Shown here piece after piece: positions 1 through 6,435 of a stretch of DNA of 10,743 bases. Position numbers and translations under genes: made by a program. The notes under the pieces were generated by a model that was given only the letters and a program-made list of their open reading frames with translations, was not told the origin of the DNA and searched no databases. Numbering within the stretch: the first letter of the stretch is position 1; every line of letters starts with the position of its first letter. Source of the stretch: Tessaracoccus flavescens (GTDB lineage: Bacteria > Actinomycetota > Actinomycetes > Propionibacteriales > Propionibacteriaceae); NCBI GenBank assembly GCA_020741375.1, contig DYZF01000163.1, positions 1 to 10,743 of the forward strand. Reading direction: 5' to 3'.

Positions 1-329
1 CCCACCTCCTGCAGCCACACGGCGCGATCGGCGTCCGGGCTCCACGCGCGAGCCAGTTCCAGCAGATGACGGGGGAAGGCGCTCAGCGCCGGATGCCCGG
101 CTCCGAAGTGCGGCCCCACTTGGGAGAACACCCACAAGTGCACCGTCGTGAAGGCGCCGCGCGTGACGGCGTGCCGCGGGGTGAACGGATGCGCGTCGAC
201 GAACCACACGTCGTCGTCGAAGCCGTGATGGTGCCGACCCTCCGGCCACTGCCCCTCGAGCGGGGTCAGGAGTGAGTCGAACCACGCGTCCACCTGCGAC
301 CGGGTGCGTGCGGGCACCAGCACCGTTGT
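1..329 (-). pseudogene. C-terminal part of a TIM-barrel-like glycoside hydrolase, 5' end replaced by RHS DNA
   Basis: The minus strand is open from inside the RHS fragment to the left edge with no stop, so the gene continues beyond the window. From about codon 265 of the open frame the protein changes character. It becomes rich in aromatic and His residues, with EGQWPEGRHHHGF, then DAHPFTPRHAVTRG, then TTVHLWVFSQVGP, and ends at the edge in RAVWLQEVG. The last segment has the hydrophobic strand followed by Glu and Gly that carries the catalytic nucleophile in clan GH-A enzymes such as GH5, so I infer the second half of such a barrel. The family assignment is from memory of the pattern and could be wrong. 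The N-terminal half is missing: upstream in the same frame is RHS sequence, not hydrolase. Even if transcribed, the fusion is unlikely to fold into an active enzyme. The exact junction cannot be fixed by eye and lies somewhere around 315-345. Confidence 0.5.
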
Positions 330-1192
330 TCCGTCGGCAGACTTGATATCGGTCTCGTTGTACTTAGTAGACGTTGCTGCTGAGGCGATGTCCGTGTAGT
401 CACCGTTGCGGATGGCAGCAGTGGCGCGGGTGTCCCATGCCTCGATCACGTTATCGGAGGCGTCATAGATGTTCGCGGTCATCTGCCAGTCCCCTGCGCC
501 GTAGCGGGCTTCGTGGATGGTGTAGCCCTCCGCGTCGGTGAGCCACACGTCAGCGCGTTTCCACGCCTCGGCCGAAGCGGCAGGGGTCGAGGTGATCGGC
601 GCGTCCGGCCCGAACACCGCAAATGACGTGGTTGCCGTCCGGGGCAGGTTGTAGGCCGCGAACTGGGTCAGGTCCAGGCCGCCGATGCCGGTGGGGGCGC
701 CGTTGTAAATGATCGCTGCCAGCTGCGCTGTTCCGCCGCCAGCGGTTGCGGGCACCGGGCGGGTGACTTTGGACAGTTTCCCATCCGCAGCGTAAGTGTA
801 GGAGTAGGAGGACTGCCCGGGTGGGGTGATTGAGGCGAGCTTCGGCTGGGGGTCGATTCCGGTCCATGTGTAGTTGGTGGTCAGCCCGGTGATGCTATCG
901 GTTTGTCCCGTGAGGCGTCCGGAGGTGTAGGTGTAGGTCGACAACACACGGTCGGCGTCGGTGTTGACCTGGGCAGAGATCTTCGATAGGCGGGTCGCGG
1001 TCCCGGTGCCGGTGTACTCGAGCTTGAGGATTCGGCATCCGTCCTTGGGGGTGCCTGGCAGGCAGTCACCGGTCACGCCGTCGGGCAGTGGGGCGATGAT
1101 GGCGGTAAGCGGTCTTCTCACCTGTCACGGAGTCGGTCACCGAGTCGGTGGTGAACTCAGCATCCGCCGCGGCAGAGGTGAGCGTGGGCGCG
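330..1192 (-). pseudogene. RHS/YD-repeat protein fragment, truncated at both ends and frameshifted
   Basis: The minus frame gives the Tyr-, Thr- and Gly-rich beta-strand repeats typical of RHS/YD wall and toxin-delivery proteins. Examples are LEYTGTGTATRLSKI, LSTYTYTSGRLTGQTD, YTWTGIDPQPKLASITPPG, SYSYTYAADGKLSKV and IYDASDNVIEAWDTRATAA. The frame 1121 to 1 is free of stops. Upstream of it, reading PTLTSAAADAEFTTDSV then TDSVTGEKTA, the RHS-like sequence lies in a different frame, and a TGA at 1127-1125 closes the downstream frame. A small indel near 1095-1125 has therefore broken it. The GTG at 1121-1119 is the first possible start after that stop, but has no clear ribosome site and is probably not real. 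Neither the N-terminal part nor the RHS core/toxin tip is present. The fragment is about 860 bp and lies between two other truncated genes. It is most likely a recombined, non-functional piece of a large actinobacterial RHS gene. Confidence in the RHS identity is good; the limits are approximate. Confidence 0.72.
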
Positions 1193-1564
1193 GTGAACAA
1201 GGTCGAGGAGCACCCGATGGGGCTCTATCACCCGCACGCCGAGCTACACCACATCAAGAAGGAGAACATCGGCCTCATCGAGGTGATGGGTCTGGCGGTG
1301 CTGCCGGCGCGCCTGAAGGAGGAGCTCGCCGCGGTTGCGGATGCGCTCGTGAGCGGCGCGGATCTGCGTGCGAACCCGCTGACCGAATCCCACGCCGACT
1401 GGGCCGAGGGATTCGCCACAGAGGTGACCGCCGAGAACGCGATGAGCGTGATTGAGCGCGAGGTGGGAGAGGTCTTCGCGAAGGTTCTCGAGCATGCCGG
1501 CGTCTACGCGCGCACACCCAAAGGCCAAGCCGCCTTCGATCGCTTCATCGCCTCGATTCGCTGA
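1193..1564 (+). pseudogene. galT: galactose-1-phosphate uridylyltransferase, C-terminal fragment
   Basis: This 3' remnant encodes about 123 residues ending in a normal TGA stop. It carries the highly conserved block VEEHPMGLYHPHAE, then HHIKKENIGL (about 1247-1276), then IEVMGLAVLPARL, which I recognise from the C-terminal domain of the bacillus/lactobacillus/bifidobacterial-type GalT. GalT moves UMP from UDP-glucose to galactose-1-phosphate in the Leloir pathway and is normally near 500 residues, so about three quarters of the protein is gone. Upstream the same frame stays open to a GTG at 1148, but those residues are the antisense of the RHS fragment and are not GalT. No ribosome site or promoter is apparent. 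The intact tail with no internal stops suggests the truncation is recent, or is an assembly join. A galT next to an alpha-galactosidase makes metabolic sense, because released galactose needs the Leloir pathway. Confidence 0.82.
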
Positions 1565-1597
1565 TCTCAGCGCCCAGCAGCGGCACAGCACGCAGTA

Positions 1598-1616
1598 GAA
1601 ACGAGCGCCTCGTTTC
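1598..1616. terminator. bidirectional terminator-like hairpin between convergent galT and alpha-galactosidase
   Basis: A perfect 8-bp inverted repeat, GAAACGAG and CTCGTTTC, with a 3-nt loop CGC. It lies in the 67-nt gap between the convergent ends of the galT remnant (plus, ends 1564) and the alpha-galactosidase (minus, ends 1632). The stem has a run of three A/T at its base on each strand, but there is no long T tract after it. The placement is what would be expected of a shared terminator; function is inferred. Confidence 0.5.
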
Positions 1617-1631
1617 GGCTCCGCGCGGCTC

Positions 1632-3764
1632 TCAGCCGACGACGCGAGCCTCGAGCAGGATCGTCTGCTCGGGGTTCAGGTCCGGGAAGCGTAGGCCCGC
1701 CGTGGCGAGCGCGCGCCCGGTAAGCGTCAGCCCGTTCTCCCACCAGGGCACCATCGGGAAGTGGTGCCCGGACGCGGGTGAGGCGACGCCGTCGGGCAGG
1801 AGCTCGCGGACGAGATAGACGGTGTCCGGATCGAGACCCGGCAGGCAGAGCGGCGGGGTGGGGCGCACGGCACCCGTCGCCATGCGGGTAAGTGCGTAAA
1901 TCGCACGATCCTCGCCCACGACGCCGTGCACCCACCAGGAGCGGTCCGGGTGATCGGCGTGCACCGTGGTGCCCGAATGCAGGAACGGCCGGAGCCGCTT
2001 GTGGAGTGCCACCCATGCGCCGAGTTCGGCGCGGTCCGCCTCGGAGGCCTTCGTGAGGTCCCACTCGATGCCCATGTGCGAGAACAGCGCGTTCGAGGCG
2101 CGGAACCCGAGCTCCTGCGTGCGGCCGGTGGTGTGCGAGGTGGGCGAGGCAACGTGCGAGCCCACGAGTTCGGGCGGAAGCAGCAGCGCCGTGCCCGCCT
2201 CGATCAGCTTGCGCTCGAGCGGGTCGATGCAGTCCGAACCCCACACGCGAACCGTGCGCCTCATGATCTCCAGGTCCACGCGGCCGCCACCTCCTGCGCA
2301 GGACTCGATCTCGAGCCCGGGCTGGTGCTCGAGCAGCGCGTCGATCAGCGCATAGGCGGCGTGAGTTTGCGCGTGATAGGCGGGCAGGCCCGTGCGCGGG
2401 GAGACAGCCTCATAGAGATCGCGGTTGAAGTCCCACTTGAGGTAGTCGATCGGCGTCGAATCGAGCACCGCAATGAGCTGGGAGCGCACGTGTTCGAAGG
2501 CTTCGGGGTTCGTCAGGTCAATCACCTGCTGGTGCCGGGCAAGGCGCGGCTGGTGCGTGGCCGGGCTCAAGATCCACTCGGGGTGGGCGCGCGCCGCATC
2601 CGAATCGGGGTTGATCATCTCGGGTTCCACCCACAACCCGAACTGCATGCCGTGGGCATGCACCGCGTCGGCGAGCGGGGTGATGCCATCCGGCCACACT
2701 TCCGGCGAGATCACCCAGTCGCCGAGGCCCGAGGTGTCATCGCGGCGCGAACCAAACCAGCCGTCGTCGAGCACGAAGCGTTCGACCCCGATCGCCGCGG
2801 CCGCGTCCACAATCTTCAGCAAGCGTGGCAGCGAGTGGTCGAAGTAGACCGCCTCCCAGGCATTCAGCGTGACCGGGCGCAGAGTCGCTGGGTAGTTCGC
2901 GAAGCCGCGGATGTAGGCGTGGATTCGGGCCGCGGCGGCGTCGAGGCCGTCGCCCCACGTGGCGATGATCCATGGCGTTTCATAGCTCTCGCCGTGGTCG
3001 AGCGTGATCTCGCCCGGGTAGAGAAGCTCGCCGCCGAGCAGACCTTGAAAACCGAGCGTGTCCCGCTCCGCCTTGCTCACGATGTTGCCGGACCAGGCCA
3101 CGTGGATGTAATGCACAAGCCCGCTGCGCCAACCCGCTCCCTCCGCGCAGGTGCCGTGGATCGCCGAGGCCGAGTGTGCACGCGCAACGCGCACGGTGCG
3201 CTCGTGGCTACCGATCGTGAACTCGTGCGTCTGGATGTCCCTCTCGCGCAGGTGCCGTCCCGTCTGATCGATCACGCGGGTCTCAGCGGCGGGGGTTGGC
3301 AGTGCCAGCACCAGCGACTCAAGGTCATAACCGCCCTCCCCCGCGTTGGTCAGGATGGCACGGCAGCGCAGCAGCCCCGCATCCGTGAGTTCGAGTTCGA
3401 GGGTGAGATCAAGCTCCGCCTCGTCATCGTGGAGGTCGACGGCGATTGCGTCGTCCTCAGCGCGCACAGCCACCGGACGGAAGGCGGGGAAGAGACCACG
3501 CCCCCGGCGCGAACCGACGAGTCCCGGCGTTCCCAGCCAGCCGTCGCTCTGTAGCGGCACGAGAGCCATGGTGGGTGGCATGTCCGCGCTTCCGGAGACA
3601 ACGGGAGGAATCTGCGCCGCCACAAGGGCATCGAGCTGCTCCTCGCTCAGCTCACCGAGACTCTCTCCCCAATGCGCGAGGTGGGGGACGCCGTCGGCGG
3701 TAACGTGCAGCACTGCGGAGGTTCCACCACGGTTCAGGTGCAGGGTGATGGGCAGTTCGGGCAT
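1632..3764 (-). CDS. aga: alpha-galactosidase, glycoside hydrolase family 36
   Basis: Full-length 710-residue GH36 enzyme (family usually about 700-750) that removes terminal non-reducing alpha-galactose from melibiose, raffinose, stachyose and similar sugars. Seen in order: an N-terminal beta-sandwich region (about 1-285); the barrel start with VLDDGWFGSRRDD (331-343); GLWVEPEMINPDSD (376-389); the nucleophile motif YLKWDFNRD with D445; the ESCAGGGGRVD motif (487-497); and WGSDCIDPLERK (508-519), which holds the acid/base Asp (D511 or D514). A C-terminal beta domain follows. There is no signal peptide or membrane segment, so it acts in the cytoplasm on imported oligosaccharide. The ATG is supported by a GAGGA ribosome site 6-10 nt upstream. 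It lies 12 nt after the ROK regulator's stop and is surely co-transcribed with it. Hydrolysis yields galactose plus sucrose, glucose or a shorter oligosaccharide, some of which could feed the GH13 enzyme of the divergent operon. Confidence 0.95.
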   Translation of the reverse strand: MPELPITLHLNRGGTSAVLHVTADGVPHLAHWGESLGELSEEQLDALVAAQIPPVVSGSADMPPTMALVPLQSDGWLGTPGLVGSRRGRGLFPAFRPVAVRAEDDAIAVDLHDDEAELDLTLELELTDAGLLRCRAILTNAGEGGYDLESLVLALPTPAAETRVIDQTGRHLRERDIQTHEFTIGSHERTVRVARAHSASAIHGTCAEGAGWRSGLVHYIHVAWSGNIVSKAERDTLGFQGLLGGELLYPGEITLDHGESYETPWIIATWGDGLDAAAARIHAYIRGFANYPATLRPVTLNAWEAVYFDHSLPRLLKIVDAAAAIGVERFVLDDGWFGSRRDDTSGLGDWVISPEVWPDGITPLADAVHAHGMQFGLWVEPEMINPDSDAARAHPEWILSPATHQPRLARHQQVIDLTNPEAFEHVRSQLIAVLDSTPIDYLKWDFNRDLYEAVSPRTGLPAYHAQTHAAYALIDALLEHQPGLEIESCAGGGGRVDLEIMRRTVRVWGSDCIDPLERKLIEAGTALLLPPELVGSHVASPTSHTTGRTQELGFRASNALFSHMGIEWDLTKASEADRAELGAWVALHKRLRPFLHSGTTVHADHPDRSWWVHGVVGEDRAIYALTRMATGAVRPTPPLCLPGLDPDTVYLVRELLPDGVASPASGHHFPMVPWWENGLTLTGRALATAGLRFPDLNPEQTILLEARVVG

Positions 3765-3776
3765 AGCAACTCCTCG

Positions 3777-4901
3777 TCAATCGGCAAGGCGGGTCAGGGA
3801 ACGTTCAATGGCCACTGCGGCGGCGCCACGTGCCCATGCTTCGAATCCGGAGGGGTCCACACGGATATCGAGCGGCTGGGCATCAGGGTCCCGTAGCTCG
3901 CGTGCGGTCTCGCAGATGGTCTGCTCGGCGGCGGTCCAGAGCCCGATCCCCTCCCCGCCGAGCACCACCGTGGGGTGCATCGTGAGGTTCGCGGTGAGCG
4001 CGATCAAGCGGCCAAGTGCAACGGCGGCCGCCGCAACAATCGTCTCGGCGGGCTCCTGACCCGCAACCGCGAGCTTCAGCAACTCCTGATAATCCACCGG
4101 CCGCCCCAGTGCCATGCTCGCCTGCGCGCACATACTCTCAGAGGAAAGCATCGCCTGAGCACAGCCGCGGTGGCCATCGGCACAAAGAGGTCCTGTGGGA
4201 TCGAGCGGGATATGCGACGCGAGTCCGAGCCCTGCGTCCACCGAACGCACCACCTGGCCGTGCATCACGAGCCCGTAGCCGATGCCGGCGCCGATCGTAA
4301 GCATTGCGAAGTTGGAAATGCCACGCGCTCGCCCGAGGAGGTACTCCGCCTCGGTCAGCGCCACGACGTCGTTCTCTAGCACCACCGGTAGCGCAAGTTG
4401 CGCCTCGAGTTGCTCCGCAAAAGGCACGTTCCGCCAACCGAGGAAGGGTGCTCGATGTACCACGCCATCTTCTGAGACAGCCCCGCCGAGGCAGACTCCC
4501 ACGCCGAGTAGCGGCAGTCGTGATCCTCGCGCTGCGAGGTCCCGGATGAGGGAAGAAAGCTGCGTTGCGACCACCACTGGGGCGGTGCTATCGAGTGCTG
4601 CCTGCGCACGTGCAAGTTCATTTGCGCCCGTATCGGAGAGCACCAACTGAGCGAGATCCCCCGTGAGCTTCACGCCGACGACGACCCCAACCTCGGCGGA
4701 GATCTCCAGCGGGCGAGTGGGCCGCCCCATCAAACCGTCACGGGTCTCGTCGCGTTCCACGAGTAGACCGCGTTCGGTGAATGGCCGGGTGATGCGCGTC
4801 AGGCTGGAAGGAGAGAGCCCAAGGTTGGCCGCGAGTTGGCTGCGTGCGATCGGGCCCCGTACGAGCACCTCTCGCACGAGTTCGACTCCGCTGTCGTACA
4901 T
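3777..4901 (-). CDS. ROK-family transcriptional regulator of the oligosaccharide locus
   Basis: 374 residues, usual size for NagC/XylR/Mlc-type ROK repressors. Residues about 5-50 form a winged helix-turn-helix (GPIARSQLAANLGLSPSSLTRITRP), and about 70-374 form the sugar-kinase-like ROK domain. Visible ROK motifs are GVGVCLGGAVSEDG (133-146), the ENDV loop with D178, and the glycine loop GAGIGYG (204-210). The zinc/sugar region is altered. The usual GExGH reads GLASH (226-230, H230 kept, Glu lost), and the usual CxCGxxGCxE reads C240-A-D242-G-H-R-G-C247-A-Q249. Kinase activity is therefore unlikely and zinc binding would need Asp in place of the second Cys. The start ATG has AAAGGAGG upstream with 7-8 nt spacing. 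The gene is divergent from the transporter operon and upstream of the alpha-galactosidase, so it most likely represses both from the 4902-5130 region and is released by a sugar ligand. The ligand is not shown by sequence. Confidence 0.92.
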   Translation of the reverse strand: MYDSGVELVREVLVRGPIARSQLAANLGLSPSSLTRITRPFTERGLLVERDETRDGLMGRPTRPLEISAEVGVVVGVKLTGDLAQLVLSDTGANELARAQAALDSTAPVVVATQLSSLIRDLAARGSRLPLLGVGVCLGGAVSEDGVVHRAPFLGWRNVPFAEQLEAQLALPVVLENDVVALTEAEYLLGRARGISNFAMLTIGAGIGYGLVMHGQVVRSVDAGLGLASHIPLDPTGPLCADGHRGCAQAMLSSESMCAQASMALGRPVDYQELLKLAVAGQEPAETIVAAAAVALGRLIALTANLTMHPTVVLGGEGIGLWTAAEQTICETARELRDPDAQPLDIRVDPSGFEAWARGAAAVAIERSLTRLAD

Positions 4902-4965
4902 CCACCATCCTCCTTTGTTTCATATTTGCACATAACATCCGGTTCTGTCAGCCGAAAACTAGGTA

Positions 4966-4995
4966 TTGACGGCGCAGTTAGTTCCGCGGTAGAAA
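4966..4995 (+). promoter_or_regulatory. candidate sigma-70-type promoter for the transporter operon
   Basis: TTGACG (5 of 6 consensus matches) at 4966-4971, an 18-nt spacer, and TAGAAA (4 of 6) at 4990-4995 in an AT-rich stretch. It would start the transcript near 5002 and leave a leader of about 130 nt before the binding-protein gene. The position in the divergent gap supports it; the -10 is only moderate. Confidence 0.45.
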
Positions 4996-5038
4996 TATGT
5001 CACCTGTTCGTGCGATGAGGCACGGCCGTCATCCAACC

Positions 5039-5058
5039 CTCGGGGCATCCGCCCCGAG
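5039..5058 (+). promoter_or_regulatory. leader hairpin upstream of the binding-protein gene
   Basis: A perfect 8-bp GC-rich stem CTCGGGGC/GCCCCGAG with a 4-nt loop ATCC. It lies within the predicted untranslated leader, 73 nt before the ATG. There is no T tract after it, so a simple intrinsic terminator is unlikely. Transcript stabilisation or attenuation are possibilities. I recognise no riboswitch class here. Confidence 0.4.
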
Positions 5059-5130
5059 ACGTTCTCATACACCGTCTCCCAGGCAATAGGTGCCTGACCT
5101 CAATCCCCCCACGCAAGGAGGCACATCGGA

Positions 5131-6423
5131 ATGATTCAACGCCACAAACAACAACGCGGAAGGCGCGCAGCCGCGGCCGTACTCACGGCAGCCGCGCTGG
5201 CAACATCCGCTCTCGCCGCATGTGGAGGAGGTGAGAGCGCTGCGAACGTGACTGAGCTGAACTTCTTCCAGTTCAAGGGCGAGGCGCTACAGGACTTTGA
5301 GCGGATCATTGACGACTTCGAGGCGGATAACCCGGACATCAAGGTCATCCAGAACCAGCAACCCGATGCCGATACCGCGATCCGAACGCTCCTTGTCAAG
5401 GGCCGCACCCCGGATGTGGTCACGCTGAACGCCGGCGGCAAGCTCGGCCCACTACTCGATGCGGGCGTCTTCTACGACTTCACCAACGAACCAGTGCTTC
5501 AGACGATCAACCCCGCGGTGCAAGAGATCATCATGGCGCTCGGTAGCCACGATGGCGAGGTGAACGCCCTCGGCTACGTCAACAACGCCAATGGCATCAT
5601 CTACAACAAGGCGATCTTCGAGGAGCAGGGCCTCGAGGTTCCCACCACCTGGGACGAACTGATCGCCGTCTGTGACGCCCTTGTAGACGCCGGAATCACA
5701 CCGTTCTACGGCACGCTCGCCGACTCCTGGACCGTGCTTCCCTCGTTCAACGGGATGGGCGCGTACCCGGCGAAGGACGGATTCTTCGATGAGATGCGCA
5801 AGATCGGCTCCGATGTGAGCGCGAGTTCGGCACGCTCATTCTCGAGGGACTTTGCCGATATCGCCGAGAAGCAGGCCACCCTGTACTCGTACGCACAGGA
5901 CGGCTACAGGGGCCGCAACTACGACGACGGCAATGCGGCGTTCGCGCGCGGCGAGGTCGCGATGTACATGCAAGGTGTCTGGGCGCTGAACCCGATCAAG
6001 CAGGTGAACCCGGACATCGACGCGGGAATCTTCCCCTACCCCGTCCCAGAGAACCCTGACGATCGTCTGCTCGTCTCCGGTGTCGACGTGGCGGTCCTGA
6101 TCGCGAACGACACCCCGCACAAAGAGGAGGCACTTCGCTTCGTCGAGTACCTCTTCCAGCCTGACGTGATTCAAGCATTCGCTAAGTCACAGAACATGAT
6201 CCCCTCCGTGGAGGGCGCCGAGTGGAGCGACGAGCCCGCGCTTCAGGACGTCAAGCCATTCTTCGACGACGGCAAGATCGCCGGCTTCATTGACCACCAG
6301 GTTCCCGCAGGTATACCGCTCGACTCGATCGTTGCCGGAGGCCTCATGGACCGCAACCCAGCCAGCGCGATGGCCCGCCTCGATAGCGAGTGGGCCAAGG
6401 TCGCCGCGCGGACGATCCGCTAG
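5131..6423 (+). CDS. ABC transporter oligosaccharide-binding lipoprotein (CUT1 type)
   Basis: 430 residues, normal for cluster-B/family-1 solute-binding proteins. A basic N-terminus (RHKQQRGRR) and a hydrophobic Ala-rich stretch lead to a lipobox L28-A-A-C31 followed by GGGES. It is therefore exported, lipid-anchored at C31 and displayed on the outside of the membrane. Typical fold markers are NAGGKLGPLLDAGVFYDFT (100-118), GIIYNKAIFEEQGLEVPTTW (155-174) and FARGEVAMYMQGVW (271-284). It delivers sugar to the two permeases encoded 12 nt downstream. Near the C-terminus FIDHQVP (386-392) contains D388-H389. As I recall, an Asp-His pair at a very similar place recognises the terminal hexose of alpha-1,6-linked raffinose and panose in the Bifidobacterium animalis subsp. 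lactis binding protein. That, with the GH36 and GH13 neighbours, suggests alpha-1,6-galactosides and/or alpha-1,6-glucosides as cargo. The family is certain, the ligand inferred. The ATG is supported by AAGGAGG at 5115-5121. Confidence 0.93.
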   Translation: MIQRHKQQRGRRAAAAVLTAAALATSALAACGGGESAANVTELNFFQFKGEALQDFERIIDDFEADNPDIKVIQNQQPDADTAIRTLLVKGRTPDVVTLNAGGKLGPLLDAGVFYDFTNEPVLQTINPAVQEIIMALGSHDGEVNALGYVNNANGIIYNKAIFEEQGLEVPTTWDELIAVCDALVDAGITPFYGTLADSWTVLPSFNGMGAYPAKDGFFDEMRKIGSDVSASSARSFSRDFADIAEKQATLYSYAQDGYRGRNYDDGNAAFARGEVAMYMQGVWALNPIKQVNPDIDAGIFPYPVPENPDDRLLVSGVDVAVLIANDTPHKEEALRFVEYLFQPDVIQAFAKSQNMIPSVEGAEWSDEPALQDVKPFFDDGKIAGFIDHQVPAGIPLDSIVAGGLMDRNPASAMARLDSEWAKVAARTIR

Positions 6424-6435
6424 GGAGGAGAAGAG

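Larger units (their letters stand above)
4902..5130. promoter_or_regulatory. divergent control region between the ROK regulator and the transporter operon
   Basis: This 229-nt gap must hold promoters for both operons. It is more AT-rich than the genes around it at about 4910-5000. Seen besides the entries listed separately: an AACTA (4957-4961) and TAGTT (4979-4983) inverted pair centred on the -35 box of the plus promoter; a TGTT (4916-4919) and AACA (4934-4937) pair on the regulator side; and a 6-bp hairpin CAGGCA/TGCCTG with loop ATAGG (5080-5096). On the minus strand a CTGACA-like -35 (4945-4950) is visible, but I cannot place a good -10. The ROK operator is not identified with certainty; the pair around 4970 is the better candidate, and it is short and imperfect. 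The transporter gene's ribosome site AAGGAGG is at 5115-5121, 9 nt before its ATG. Confidence 0.5.

Noticed and set aside
550..867. 105-residue open frame on the minus strand within the RHS region
   Set aside because: It is out of register with the clear YD-repeat frame, is Arg- and Pro-rich in the manner of a GC-rich shadow frame, and shows no family motif.
1148..1192. GTG start extending galT upstream
   Set aside because: The extra residues are the reverse complement of RHS coding sequence and do not resemble GalT; no ribosome site was seen.
1..1192. RHS fragment as a polymorphic toxin system with immunity gene
   Set aside because: No RHS core end motif, toxin tip or small immunity gene is present; the fragment is truncated at both ends and frameshifted.
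1926..3554. 542-residue plus-strand open frame opposite the alpha-galactosidase
   Set aside because: It is antisense to a full-length GH36 gene with all catalytic motifs, has Arg/Val/His-rich composition, and no recognisable domain. It arises from the codon bias of the real strand.
3346..4059. 237-residue plus-strand open frame spanning the aga-ROK junction
   Set aside because: It overlaps two well-supported genes in antisense and is Ser/Arg-rich with no motif.
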